Shown: in pieces, positions 1-6,712 of the stretch
Layout of the letters: each line of letters starts with the position of its first letter
How positions within the stretch are numbered: position 1 is the first letter of the stretch
Assembly: GCA_905198825.1 (NCBI GenBank)
Contig: CAJKEF010000026.1
Coordinates: 1-10,476, forward strand
Reading direction: 5' to 3'
Length of the DNA stretch: 10,476 nucleotides
Source of the DNA: an uncultured Collinsella sp.
Lineage (GTDB): Bacteria; Actinomycetota; Coriobacteriia; Coriobacteriales; Coriobacteriaceae
The notes under the pieces: generated by a model
The model's input: only the letters and a program-made list of their open reading frames with translations
Told to the model about the DNA's origin: nothing
Databases searched by the model: none
Translations under genes and position numbers: made by a program

Positions 1-1472
1 TCGTCGACAATCTTGTTGGGGTCGTCGCCAGTTTGGGCCATGGCCTCAAAGACCTCGTGCGCCTGGTTGGAGCTGATGGCATCGGTCGCCAGCAGCTTGG
101 CAAGCGCCGCCACCTGAGCCGGCGCGATGCCGGACTCGGCGAGCGACACGCCTGCGCCCTTAAGGTAGGCGATCATCTCATTCACCAGCAAGTTTGCAAC
201 CGTCTGGGCTTCCTTGCCAGCCATACCGGCAGCGGCCGCCTCAAAGAAATCGGCAAACTCCGGGTCGCCGGCGATCTGCTCGGCATCGGCCGCCTTAATG
301 CCAAAGTCGGCCTCAAAACGGGCGCGCTTGGCATCGGGCAGCTCGGGAATCTCACCACGGCAGCGGTCGATGAACTCGTCGTCCAGATCGAACGGCGCCA
401 GGTCGGGGTCGGGGAACAGACGATAGTCGTCTGCCGTCTCCTTCACACGCATGACTACGGTGCGCTTGCGACTGGGCTCCCAGTGGCGGGTCTCCTGGTA
501 GATGATGCCGCCCTCCTCGAGCACTTCGGCCTGACGGCAGATCTCGTAGGCAAGGCCGTCGTGCAGGCTCTTAAACGAGTTGAGGTTCTTGAGCTCGGTC
601 TTGGTGCCCAGCTTGGTCTCGCCGCGGCGGCGCAGCGACACGTTGCCGTCGCAGCGCATGGAACCCTTCTCCATGGAGCAGTCCGAAATGCCCAGCGTCA
701 CAAAGATGCGACGAAGCTTTTCCATAAACAGGCGCGCTTCCTCGGGCGTGCGCAGGTCGGGCTCAGTCACGAGCTCAATCAAAGGCGTGCCGCAGCGGTT
801 GTAGTCGACGAGCGACTCGGCCGCGGCGGTAATGCGGCCCTCGGCGCCGCCCACGTGGACCATCTTGGCGGCGTCCTCCTCCATGTGGATGCGCAGGATG
901 CGGATGGGCACCGTGTAGGAACCGTCCTCGCGACGCTCGGGCATCTGCAGGTTGGACGCATCGTAGCTGGCCAGGTGGCCGGCACGCTGATTGCCCTCGC
1001 GCATGGTCGACGTCATGGACGTGGACAGGCCCTCGGCGTTGGCCGAAGCGCTCGCCAGACTCTGGGCCTCGGCCTCGCCAAACGCGCAGTCGGGGCGCTC
1101 GGCAGCTCCGCGGCCGGTCACGTCCAGATCCAGGTGACCGTACATGGCAAAGGCGACCGGACCCTGCGTGGTCTGGAAGTTCTTGGCCATATCGGGATAG
1201 AAGTAGTGCTTGCGGTAGAACATCGAGTGACGCTGAATCTCGCAGTTGGTGGCGAGACCGGCCTTGACGATGCTCTCGATGGCGCGCTTGTTGGGCACCG
1301 GCAGGGCGCCGGGCAGGCCCAGGCACACCGGGCACACGTTGGCGTTGGGCTCGTCATCGTGGCTGAGCTTGCAGTTGCAGAACATCTTGGTATCGAGTGC
1401 GGTGAGCTCGGTATGGATCTCCAGGCCGATCACGGCCTCCCAATCCTGCAGGACCTCGGAAAGCTCCTTCAT
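1..1472 (-). CDS. gatB: Asp/Glu-tRNA amidotransferase subunit B (partial, C-terminus off left edge)
   Basis: GatB is the tRNA-binding and kinase subunit of GatCAB. It phosphorylates the side chain of misacylated Glu-tRNA(Gln) or Asp-tRNA(Asn) and accepts ammonia from GatA. The first 490 codons are present. Visible marks are the N-terminal WEAVIGLEIHTEL motif (residues 11-23), a CxC...CPVC zinc motif (C32, C34, C47, C50), FYRKHYFYPDMAKNFQ, HMEED (196-200), LVDYNRCGTPLIELVTEPD and the DYRLFPDPDL motif. The helical/YqeY-like tail begins but its end, probably several dozen residues, is outside the window. The ATG overlaps the gatA stop by one base (TAATG), with GGAGG upstream inside gatA, so translation is probably coupled. 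Between LDLDV (about residue 118) and RIHMEED there is an in-frame Ala/Glu/Ser-rich insertion of about 60 residues not found in B. subtilis-type GatB. Identity is very secure. Confidence 0.96.
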   Translation of the reverse strand, partial: MKELSEVLQDWEAVIGLEIHTELTALDTKMFCNCKLSHDDEPNANVCPVCLGLPGALPVPNKRAIESIVKAGLATNCEIQRHSMFYRKHYFYPDMAKNFQTTQGPVAFAMYGHLDLDVTGRGAAERPDCAFGEAEAQSLASASANAEGLSTSMTSTMREGNQRAGHLASYDASNLQMPERREDGSYTVPIRILRIHMEEDAAKMVHVGGAEGRITAAAESLVDYNRCGTPLIELVTEPDLRTPEEARLFMEKLRRIFVTLGISDCSMEKGSMRCDGNVSLRRRGETKLGTKTELKNLNSFKSLHDGLAYEICRQAEVLEEGGIIYQETRHWEPSRKRTVVMRVKETADDYRLFPDPDLAPFDLDDEFIDRCRGEIPELPDAKRARFEADFGIKAADAEQIAGDPEFADFFEAAAAGMAGKEAQTVANLLVNEMIAYLKGAGVSLAESGIAPAQVAALAKLLATDAISSNQAHEVFEAMAQTGDDPNKIVD

Positions 1473-2986
1473 TACAGCTCGCCTCCCTTCCCGGCAAAAT
1501 CGGGCGCGACGGAAAGCGCGGGCGCACCCGTGGCGGCATCGGCAAAGCCGCGCTCCAGGGCGCGGGCAAATGTGAGCAACTGACGGTCCTTAAAGGCCGG
1601 ACCCACCAGCTGGGCAGAAACGGGCAGCTGAGTATCCTCGCCCAGGCCCAGCGGCACCGAGATGCCACCGTTACCGCAAATATTGAGCGAAATGGTGTAC
1701 AGGTCGGAGAGATACATCTGCGTGGGGTCGCTGATCTCGCCAAACTTAAAGGCCGTGCGCGGCGAGGCGGGCATGAGAATGGTGTCCACCTTGGCATATG
1801 CGGCGTCGTAGTCCCGCGTGATGAGCGTGCGAGCCTTTTGCGCGGCGTAGTAGTACTTGTCGTACACGCCCGAGCTCAGCAGGTAGGCGCCGAGCATCTG
1901 ACGGCGCTTGGCCTCGGCGCCAAAGCCGTGGGCGCGCGAAAGCGAGCTCTGGTCGGACAGGTTGGCGCAGCCCTCCTCCTGGTAGCCGTAGCGAATGCCA
2001 TCGAAGCGGGCCAGGTTGGAGAACGCCTCGGCCGGGCCGATGACGTAGTAGGCGGCGATAGCGGCGTCCAGGTGCGGCAGATCGACCTCGACCAGCTCGG
2101 CACCCTGGTTCTGCAGCTCCTGGGCGGCGCGCTGAACAGCGGCCTTGACCTCGGGCGTCAGGCCCTCGGCCTCCATAAACGCGGGGATGATGCCCACGCG
2201 CTTGCCCTCGATGCTGTCGTTGAGATGCTCGGTAAAGTCGACGGCGCAATCCTGGCTGGTGCAGTCATACGGATCGTGGCCCGCGCCGGTAAGCGCGTTC
2301 ATGGCCAGCGCGACATCCTCGACCGTGCGGCCAAAGGGGCCCACCTGGTCGAGCGATGAGCCAAAGGCAACCACGCCGTAACGGCTCACGGCGCCATACG
2401 TGGGCTTAAAGCCCACCACGCCGCACAGCGATGCCGGCTGGCGAATGGAGCCGCCGGTGTCCGAGCCCAGCGAGAGCGCAACCTCGCCCGCGGCGACGGC
2501 GGCAGCGGAGCCGCCCGAGGAGCCGCCGGGTACGCGCTCGGTATCCCAGGGGTTGTTGGTGCGGTGGAACGCCGAGCTCTCGGTGGAGCTGCCAAAGGCA
2601 AACTCGTCCATGTTGGCCTTGCCCATGGGCAGGCAGCCGGCATCGAGCATGCGCTGGACGCAGGTGGCGGTGTAAACGCTCTGGTAGTTCTCGAGCATGC
2701 GGGAAGCGCAGGTGGTACGCGTGCCCACAAGGTTCATGTTGTCCTTAATGGCCAGCGGCACGCCCGCGAGCGGGGGCAGCGGCTTGCCTGCGGCACGGTC
2801 GGCATCCACGCGCGCGGCGGCCTCGAGCGCAAGCTCGGGCGCCACCTGCAGAAATGCCTGGACCCCACCCTCGCGCGCCTCGATGGCGGCAAGGGAGGCC
2901 TGGGCCACCTCGGTAGCGGTAAAGTCGCCGGCGGCAACGCCCGCGGCAATCTGGGCAGCGGTAAGGGAATCGAAGCTTAGCGCCAT
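1472..2986 (-). CDS. gatA: Asp/Glu-tRNA amidotransferase subunit A (glutaminase)
   Basis: This 504-residue amidase-signature protein hydrolyses glutamine and channels ammonia to GatB for transamidation of Glu-tRNA(Gln)/Asp-tRNA(Asn) in the cytoplasm. The Ser-cisSer-Lys triad is visible: Lys81 in LAIKDN, the cis-Ser at S156 in PGGSSGGS, and the nucleophile S180 in DTGGSIRQPAS. These spacings match the usual GatA pattern. GKANMDEFAFGSSTE and KPTYGAVSRYGVVAFGSSLDQ are typical GatA signatures, and the length is normal for the family. The start is fixed by a purine-rich GGGGGAG ribosome site just upstream and by a one-base TAATG overlap with the gatC stop. It is the middle gene of gatC-gatA-gatB and is presumably transcribed from the promoter before gatC. 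Nothing looks truncated. Confidence 0.97.
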   Translation of the reverse strand: MALSFDSLTAAQIAAGVAAGDFTATEVAQASLAAIEAREGGVQAFLQVAPELALEAAARVDADRAAGKPLPPLAGVPLAIKDNMNLVGTRTTCASRMLENYQSVYTATCVQRMLDAGCLPMGKANMDEFAFGSSTESSAFHRTNNPWDTERVPGGSSGGSAAAVAAGEVALSLGSDTGGSIRQPASLCGVVGFKPTYGAVSRYGVVAFGSSLDQVGPFGRTVEDVALAMNALTGAGHDPYDCTSQDCAVDFTEHLNDSIEGKRVGIIPAFMEAEGLTPEVKAAVQRAAQELQNQGAELVEVDLPHLDAAIAAYYVIGPAEAFSNLARFDGIRYGYQEEGCANLSDQSSLSRAHGFGAEAKRRQMLGAYLLSSGVYDKYYYAAQKARTLITRDYDAAYAKVDTILMPASPRTAFKFGEISDPTQMYLSDLYTISLNICGNGGISVPLGLGEDTQLPVSAQLVGPAFKDRQLLTFARALERGFADAATGAPALSVAPDFAGKGGEL

Positions 2987-3297
2987 TACTCGCTCTCCCC
3001 CTCTCCCAAAATGGACGGCACGCGGAAGTAGCGGTCGCGCGCGCTGCCGGCGTTTTCGAGCGCAACGTCGAGCGGCAGGTCGCGCTCGGGCTCGCGCAGG
3101 TCATCGCCCATCACGTTGGACAGGCTTCCGATGGGATGGAACGTGGGCTCCACGTCGGGCAAGTCATATTGCAAGACGGGCTCGAGCATCTGGACGGCGT
3201 CGTTCATGTAGGACGTCATCTGGGTGAGCTCGTCATCGGTCAGTGCGATCTTTGCGTACTCGGCGATGCCGCGCACGTCTTTCTCGCTGAGTGCCAT
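2986..3297 (-). CDS. gatC: Asp/Glu-tRNA amidotransferase subunit C
   Basis: The 103-residue GatC is the small linker subunit that wraps around and stabilises the GatA-GatB complex. The sequence begins MALSEKDVRGIAEYAKIALT, the expected GatC N-terminus (LSxxDVxxIAxLAxIxLT). It ends with a conserved segment containing LREP, ENAG and DRYFRVPSILGE, which is the typical GatC tail. I chose the ATG at 3297 rather than the in-frame start at 3315 because a GGGAG ribosome site lies about 7 bases upstream of it and homologues start with this Met. The stop overlaps the gatA ATG by one base. It is the first gene of the operon. Confidence 0.94.
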   Translation of the reverse strand: MALSEKDVRGIAEYAKIALTDDELTQMTSYMNDAVQMLEPVLQYDLPDVEPTFHPIGSLSNVMGDDLREPERDLPLDVALENAGSARDRYFRVPSILGEGESE

Positions 3298-3332
3298 AGG
3301 CGCTCCCTTCCGCATAACAGATAAACCGCTCT

Positions 3333-3338
3333 AGTATA
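3333..3338 (-). promoter_or_regulatory. candidate -10 box for gatCAB
   Basis: Read on the minus strand this is TATACT, five of six matches to the sigma-70 consensus, about 35 bases upstream of the gatC ATG. That would give a leader of roughly 28 bases. No good -35 box is seen: the hexamer 17 bases upstream is CTGCTC. The call rests on the -10 match and its position only. Confidence 0.4.
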
Positions 3339-3449
3339 CAGGGCAACGCCGCTTGGAGCAGGTGCTTTACCCAAATGCAGCGAAAACGTAACGAGGGTGG
3401 CGAACGCGGTCCGGCAGCTCTGCGGCGAAAACCGCATAGCTCACAACAA

Positions 3450-3514
3450 AAACCATCACAACATTCGACGTTTATCGTCAAAATCGCGATTTTCATCGAA
3501 TGTTGTGATGGTTT
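3450..3514. repeat. perfect 19-bp inverted repeat enclosing two smaller hairpins
   Basis: The arms aaaccatcacaacattcga (3450-3468) and its exact reverse complement (3496-3514) are separated by 27 bases. The interior contains GACG-TTTAT-CGTC (3467-3479, overlapping the arm by two bases) followed directly by the palindrome aaaatcgcgatttt (3480-3493). A single strand could therefore fold into a three-way junction. On the minus strand the right arm is followed by TTTTTGTT, so it could also terminate transcription from the sortase gene before the gat promoter. It could be a dispersed repeat, a terminator, or both. Confidence 0.75.
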
Positions 3515-3523
3515 GGAAGTCCC

Positions 3524-3560
3524 GACCACCACAAAGGTGCCTGTCCCCTTTGTGGTGGTT
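3524..3560. repeat. 13-bp hairpin with ggtgcctgtcccc core (REP-like)
   Basis: The arms accaccacaaagg (3525-3537) and cctttgtggtggt (3547-3559) are perfect complements around a 9-base loop; 3524/3560 could add a G-U pair. It starts 14 bases downstream of the sortase stop codon, so it would sit in that mRNA's 3' end. There is no following U-run, so it is more likely a structural repeat or RNA-protecting stem than a classical terminator. The ggtgcctgtcccc core resembles intergenic palindromic repeats seen in several phyla; that comparison is from memory. Confidence 0.65.
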
Positions 3561-3572
3561 CTGGAGAATGTC

Positions 3573-4511
3573 TTATGCCGAGGCCTTGGCCTTGCGGCGC
3601 TTGCGGACCGCGTGGATCACGATGTCCAGCAGCAACAGCACAATGGCCACGACCACGATGAGCACGGCAAACTCGCGCTTGCCCCAGTGGCGGCCGGCCA
3701 GCGACTTTTGCTTGTCGACGTCCTTCTTGTTGTACTTGGTGCGCACGCAATGCACCAGCAGGCGATGGTCGTTCACGCCGTAGGGCGTGCAGGTGACGAG
3801 CGTCACCTTGTCGGCGCCGGGCTCGATGGTCAGCGACTCCATCTCCTCGGGCAACACGACCTCGGAGTCCACCATCTTGTAGGCGAGCGTCTTGTTCATG
3901 GTGTGCAGCAGCACCAGGTCGCCGGGCTCCAGCGAGTGGATGTCGTCGAACATACTCAGGTTGCGCATACCCGAGTGCGCGGTGAGCACGCAATGCGTCG
4001 ATGTGCCGCCCACCGGTAGGCTCGTGCCCTCCAGGTGGCCGACACCCGCCATAAGGACTTCTTCGCTCGTGCCGTGGTAGATGGGCATGCTCACGTCGAT
4101 GGAGGGGATCTCGACCCAACTCATCATGGGGTCGCGGTCAAAGATGAGCTGCTGGGCGTAGGGCTCGATCTGGTCGGCGGGAAGCTCGGTGGCCTCGCCC
4201 GCCAGCTGCTCGTTATAGGAGCGCGCCTGCAGCAGGATGCGCTCGCGCTCCTCGGCAGACAGCGCGTCCACGGTGCTGGACACCGTGCTGATCTGGTTGA
4301 ACACGCCCGAGGCCTCGAGCCGGTCCAAGATCCACGGCCAGGTCATAAGGCCCACACCAATAAGGATGATGACGATAGTGATGAGCCGGTCGGCCCAGCG
4401 CGGCAGTCGCTTGCGGCGGCGCTTGGGCTTTGGTTGAGGTTTGGGCTGAGGGCTTGAGCCGCCGTTGTCCGCGGCGTTATTGCTCTTCATATGTTTGGCG
4501 CCCTGCACCAT
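3573..4511 (-). CDS. class C sortase (pilus-polymerising transpeptidase)
   Basis: This 312-residue membrane protein should cleave LPXTG-like signals on pilins and join them covalently. After a basic, Pro/Lys-rich cytoplasmic segment (about 20-40) comes a membrane segment (about 42-60), the catalytic domain, and a second hydrophobic segment (281-299) with a basic tail. This two-membrane-anchor layout is typical of class C. PIYHGTSEEVLMAGVGHLEG and the catalytic residues His179 (TAHSG), Cys241 (LVTCTPYG) and Arg250 (NDHRLLV) are clear. A canonical DPF/DPW lid is not obvious; the nearest is DRDP at 125-128, directly before the beta-barrel. AGGAG nine bases before the ATG at 4511 favours it over the internal ATG at 4490. 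The pilins at 8165 and beyond on the same strand are its likely substrates, although accessory genes now lie between. Confidence 0.93.
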   Translation of the reverse strand: MVQGAKHMKSNNAADNGGSSPQPKPQPKPKRRRKRLPRWADRLITIVIILIGVGLMTWPWILDRLEASGVFNQISTVSSTVDALSAEERERILLQARSYNEQLAGEATELPADQIEPYAQQLIFDRDPMMSWVEIPSIDVSMPIYHGTSEEVLMAGVGHLEGTSLPVGGTSTHCVLTAHSGMRNLSMFDDIHSLEPGDLVLLHTMNKTLAYKMVDSEVVLPEEMESLTIEPGADKVTLVTCTPYGVNDHRLLVHCVRTKYNKKDVDKQKSLAGRHWGKREFAVLIVVVAIVLLLLDIVIHAVRKRRKAKASA

Positions 4512-4576
4512 CGCCGGTCACTCCTCTACAACTCAAGTTGTCTAAACAAATAATAGCCGAATTACGAGCTTCCGCG

Positions 4577-4607
4577 CCGGACAACGCAGCTAGACTGCAC
4601 CGTCCGG
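4577..4607. repeat. interrupted inverted repeat between nucleotidyltransferase and sortase genes
   Basis: CCGGAC/GTCCGG (6 bp) and GCAG/CTGC (4 bp) arms are separated by a 3x3 internal loop and close a 5-base loop. It lies 16 bases beyond the stop codon of the nucleotidyltransferase gene and about 65 bases upstream of the sortase ATG. No U-run follows on either strand, so function as a terminator is only possible. I see no convincing sigma-70 promoter for the sortase in 4512-4622. Confidence 0.35.
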
Positions 4608-4622
4608 GCCACGTAACCCCAC

Positions 4623-5396
4623 TCAACTGATCAAGCCATATGTTGCTTTCATCGTCTCGAGCAACTGCACCATCGTTACGCCCGCAACCCCGATCTGCTT
4701 CAGATTGACGTCGCCCACCTCGCAATCTTTAACAAACGCAAGCATATCGTCCTTCAGTTCTCCGCCCAGGTCGACACCTTCCGACTCGCCAAGCAGCTGA
4801 ACAAGCCTCAGCGCATCGCGTTTATGCTTTTTTACCTTCCTCGAATCAACGTTCTCCCCCGCTTCCCTTCTAGCTTTTAGGTCGAGATACGCCTTCGCTT
4901 TGAACGGGACAATGTATTCCGTGCCCAGGACCGAAACGCCGCCTACGGTCCGGATTCCCTGAAGGAACAAGCCGTAGTAAGCATCGTCCAACAAAATTGC
5001 CGAAAGACTGCTTATGTTTTCATCAACGTGAATTGGTGCCACATCAATCCCCTCACGACCCTTTAGAAAGTCGGGGCACTTCGCGAAGAGTTCGATCATA
5101 TGGGGGTAACCCGGCCTCTTAGGCTCTGTAAACCGATAAAAACATGAGCCTTTGCCTTCGCCCCAGCCGCAGCGGTAACCGCCATCACGCACCAAAGTCC
5201 ATATAGCTTCTGCCGTCTGAGGCAACCGGTCATCGGCGACAATTACAACATCAAAATCGTGAGTCGCCCTAAACGGAAGCCCCGCCTCCGCGAGCAAAAT
5301 GTCGCATGCCGTGCCGCCGATAAGAGCATACGATCCTGCAGCTTCTTGCATATGCTGCTGAAATTCTTGGAGACCTTCTACAGCGCTTCTTGCCAT
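4623..5396 (-). CDS. AbiEii/AbiGii-like nucleotidyltransferase (putative toxin)
   Basis: This 257-residue protein has the minimal nucleotidyltransferase core of the DNA polymerase beta superfamily. IGGTACDIL (26-34) is followed by RATHDFDVVI, with acidic residues D47 and D49 as the expected metal ligands. Further on, PFKAKAYLDLKAR (164-176) and KKHKRDALRL (189-198) match the conserved Lys/Arg-Asp motifs of AbiEii-type proteins. In characterised AbiE systems such proteins are growth-inhibiting toxins thought to transfer nucleotides to an RNA target, neutralised by a DNA-binding partner. The target here is unknown. The ATG at 5396 has an AAGGAA site about 7 bases upstream, inside the preceding gene, and the genes overlap by 19 bases, so they are probably co-translated. 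The gene looks less GC-rich than gatCAB, which fits horizontal acquisition. An ordinary nucleotidyltransferase not acting as a toxin remains possible. Confidence 0.8.
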   Translation of the reverse strand: MARSAVEGLQEFQQHMQEAAGSYALIGGTACDILLAEAGLPFRATHDFDVVIVADDRLPQTAEAIWTLVRDGGYRCGWGEGKGSCFYRFTEPKRPGYPHMIELFAKCPDFLKGREGIDVAPIHVDENISSLSAILLDDAYYGLFLQGIRTVGGVSVLGTEYIVPFKAKAYLDLKARREAGENVDSRKVKKHKRDALRLVQLLGESEGVDLGGELKDDMLAFVKDCEVGDVNLKQIGVAGVTMVQLLETMKATYGLIS

Positions 5397-6346
5397 GGAT
5401 ATTCCTTTCCAAACATGCGATCGACTTCGAGCTGAATTCGCTCGTCGTCGATTGCCGCCAAAGATAGCGCAAGCGAAATGTCATCGACGCGGGAGGAGTC
5501 GGCAAACACGGGCGCATAGCGCCACACTTGGATCAACGCCGTTTCGTTATCCGGCAACTCCCCGTCTGCGACTTCGAGGTCGCTCAGTTGACGCCATGTA
5601 CTTCTTAAGACGGCCTTTTGTTCCATGCCCGGCGCAGCGAGCATGGAACGCGCAGCGAGAGCCGTCTCCCCGGCGTCAACAAGATAGTCGATCTGCGGCG
5701 TCTTCCTTACAAAAAAGGCCTTCGAGACAGGCGAGGAGAGCTCTGCCATGTGCTCGCTGAGCAGAAGATCAACGGCAACAGGGAACACGACGACACGCCG
5801 CTCGCGACGCTCGCGCCTCGCGAGCCCCCTGTCAACAAGCTCGGTTATGGCCTCACTCGCGCGGCTTGCCGAAATCCCAAGCGCACGACAAAGGTCATAG
5901 GGACGATACGGCTCCTGGGCTGCTCCCCAGATTGCGGCAGCCTGCGCGTTGGGTGACATCTTGGTCGCGTGATTGCGAAACCGGGCACCGCCCCTCTCCG
6001 TGCAGGCTGTGCCCATAAATGGAAGAAAAGCCTGTCTACCTGGGCAGACAAAGGGAATCCCTTGTGCAACTAATGCTTTGCGCTGACGTGCATCGGCATC
6101 AGGAAACGAAACGACAACAGGAGTCTCCGCGCGCAAGGATAGCTGACTATAGACTCTCTTAGCCTCGGGAAGCCCGACGTCAGTAGGCAAACTTGCAAGC
6201 AAAAACGAAAAACCGCTTGCGTCAACAGCGCGGACCTCAATCGCCCGCAGATGCAGCGGCAAGCGTGCGGATCCAGGCCAAATTTTGGCCTTGGCGGAGA
6301 GGCCTAGTGCTTCTTGTAAGTAGATTAGCGCTTCGTTCATTTCCAT
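5378..6346 (-). CDS. winged-helix regulator, putative AbiEi-like antitoxin partner
   Basis: The 322-residue product has three parts. The N-terminal region (about 1-120) ends in a segment with RKALVAQGIPFVCPG and LPFMG, which I associate from memory with regulators paired with nucleotidyltransferases. A winged helix-turn-helix follows (about 132-195; DLCRALGISASRASEAITELVDRGLARR-type recognition region at 151-178). The C-terminal region (about 200-322) has no motif I recognise. The likely role is DNA-binding autoregulator and antitoxin of the downstream AbiEii-like gene, which it overlaps by 19 bases. The frame is open to an ATG at 6385, but a perfect TATAAT box at 6377-6382 would place the transcription start inside that extension. 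I therefore prefer the ATG at 6346 (or 6340), although no start here has a strong ribosome site. The antitoxin role is inferred from gene order and architecture; unlike canonical AbiEi, the HTH is central rather than N-terminal. Confidence 0.7.
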   Translation of the reverse strand: MEMNEALIYLQEALGLSAKAKIWPGSARLPLHLRAIEVRAVDASGFSFLLASLPTDVGLPEAKRVYSQLSLRAETPVVVSFPDADARQRKALVAQGIPFVCPGRQAFLPFMGTACTERGGARFRNHATKMSPNAQAAAIWGAAQEPYRPYDLCRALGISASRASEAITELVDRGLARRERRERRVVVFPVAVDLLLSEHMAELSSPVSKAFFVRKTPQIDYLVDAGETALAARSMLAAPGMEQKAVLRSTWRQLSDLEVADGELPDNETALIQVWRYAPVFADSSRVDDISLALSLAAIDDERIQLEVDRMFGKEYPWQEAL

Positions 6347-6358
6347 CGTTTTCGTTTG

Positions 6359-6410
6359 ATTCCAGTTTATATTGGAATTATACATAATTTTCGGAATTAA
6401 TGAGATTCCG
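6359..6410 (-). promoter_or_regulatory. promoter with two inverted-repeat operator candidates for the regulator/nucleotidyltransferase pair
   Basis: On the minus strand TATAAT occupies 6382-6377, preceded directly by TG. No TTGACA-like -35 box is seen. Two inverted repeats with the same half-site type surround it. ATTCCA-N8-TGGAAT (6359-6378) overlaps the -10 box and the expected start site. CGGAAT-N7-ATTCCG (6392-6410) covers the -35 region. Their centres are about 32-33 bp apart, close to three helical turns. This is the layout expected for a cooperatively binding, autorepressing winged-helix protein. Confidence 0.55.
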
Positions 6411-6491
6411 TTCGTGCCTAAGCCTATATTTGAGTTTTCAGAATATCCCAGATCGGCGGGGCGCGGGCGGCCTAGTTTTCAGCTTTAGTTA

Positions 6492-6519
6492 AATGCCCGG
6501 GCTCCGAACCCCGGGCATT
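6492..6519 (-). terminator. 10-bp GC-rich hairpin, probable intrinsic terminator
   Basis: The arms aatgcccggg and cccgggcatt are perfect complements around an 8-base loop. On the minus strand the stem is followed by TTTAACT, on the plus strand by CTTATTT, so either direction is possible. It starts one base after the stop codon of the short minus-strand frame ending at 6521, which favours it being the terminator of a minus-strand gene now broken or lost. It would also stop read-through from the transposase into the regulator promoter. Confidence 0.6.
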
Positions 6520-6520
6520 C

Positions 6521-6663
6521 TTATTTGCGCTTGTTGCGGCGCAAATGCCTTCTACCGTCCGCACCGCGCGTGCGCCTACGGACCTTAAACCGAACTTCAT
6601 ACGAGTCAAGAAACGCGATGACGAACGTACCCGCATCGGACGGTGGAGGCTGGCTTCGTGTCC
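6521..6663 (-). pseudogene. possible 3' remnant of a gene cut off by the insertion sequence
   Basis: A minus-strand frame of about 47 codons runs from the left end of the insertion sequence to a TAA at 6521-6523. It encodes SDAGTFVIAFLDSYEVRFKV and a very basic tail ending LRRNKRK. A strong hairpin begins one base after the stop, as expected for a real gene end. The frame continues into the insertion sequence end, where the only upstream start codon lies. The DNA on the other side of the element (8018-8164) is pilin 3' sequence and does not continue it. I do not recognise the product. Chance open frame in GC-rich DNA is a real alternative. Confidence 0.3.
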
Positions 6664-6688
6664 GGCTTATAGGACAAAATGTGTGTCC
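6664..6688 (+). repeat. left terminal inverted repeat of the insertion sequence
   Basis: The 25 bases are ggcttata followed by ggacaaaatgtgtgtcc, and match the right end (7993-8017) perfectly in inverted orientation. Within it GGACA and TGTCC (7-base spacer) form a small inverted repeat. The transposase stop lies 25 bases inward. Confidence 0.8.
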
Positions 6689-6712
6689 CGATAGAACATC
6701 CGTTTCCATCCA

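Larger units (their letters stand above)
6347..6712. other. intergenic stretch between the regulator gene and the transposase gene
   Basis: Starting next to the regulator gene, it holds the operator/promoter (6359-6410), then about 80 bases (6411-6491) in which I see no feature apart from a local switch from AT-rich to very GC-rich sequence. After that come a terminator hairpin (6492-6519), a second 8-bp hairpin atttgcgc/gcgcaaat (6523-6546), a short orphan reading frame (6521-6663) and the left end of the insertion sequence (6664-6688). No intact gene is supported. Confidence 0.6.

Noticed and set aside
33..1583. Long plus-strand open frame of 516 codons
   Set aside because: It lies antisense to gatB. 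The minus strand encodes unmistakable GatB motifs, and the plus-strand product looks like a high-GC shadow translation rich in His, Leu and Gly.
3233..3532. Minus-strand frame of 99 codons across the gatC promoter region
   Set aside because: It runs through the inverted repeats and the gatC start, has no ribosome site, and its product resembles no protein family.
6347..6385. N-terminal extension of the winged-helix regulator to the ATG at 6385
   Set aside because: The TATAAT box and an operator-like inverted repeat lie within it, so it is more likely promoter DNA; this is not certain because no start in the region has a strong ribosome site.
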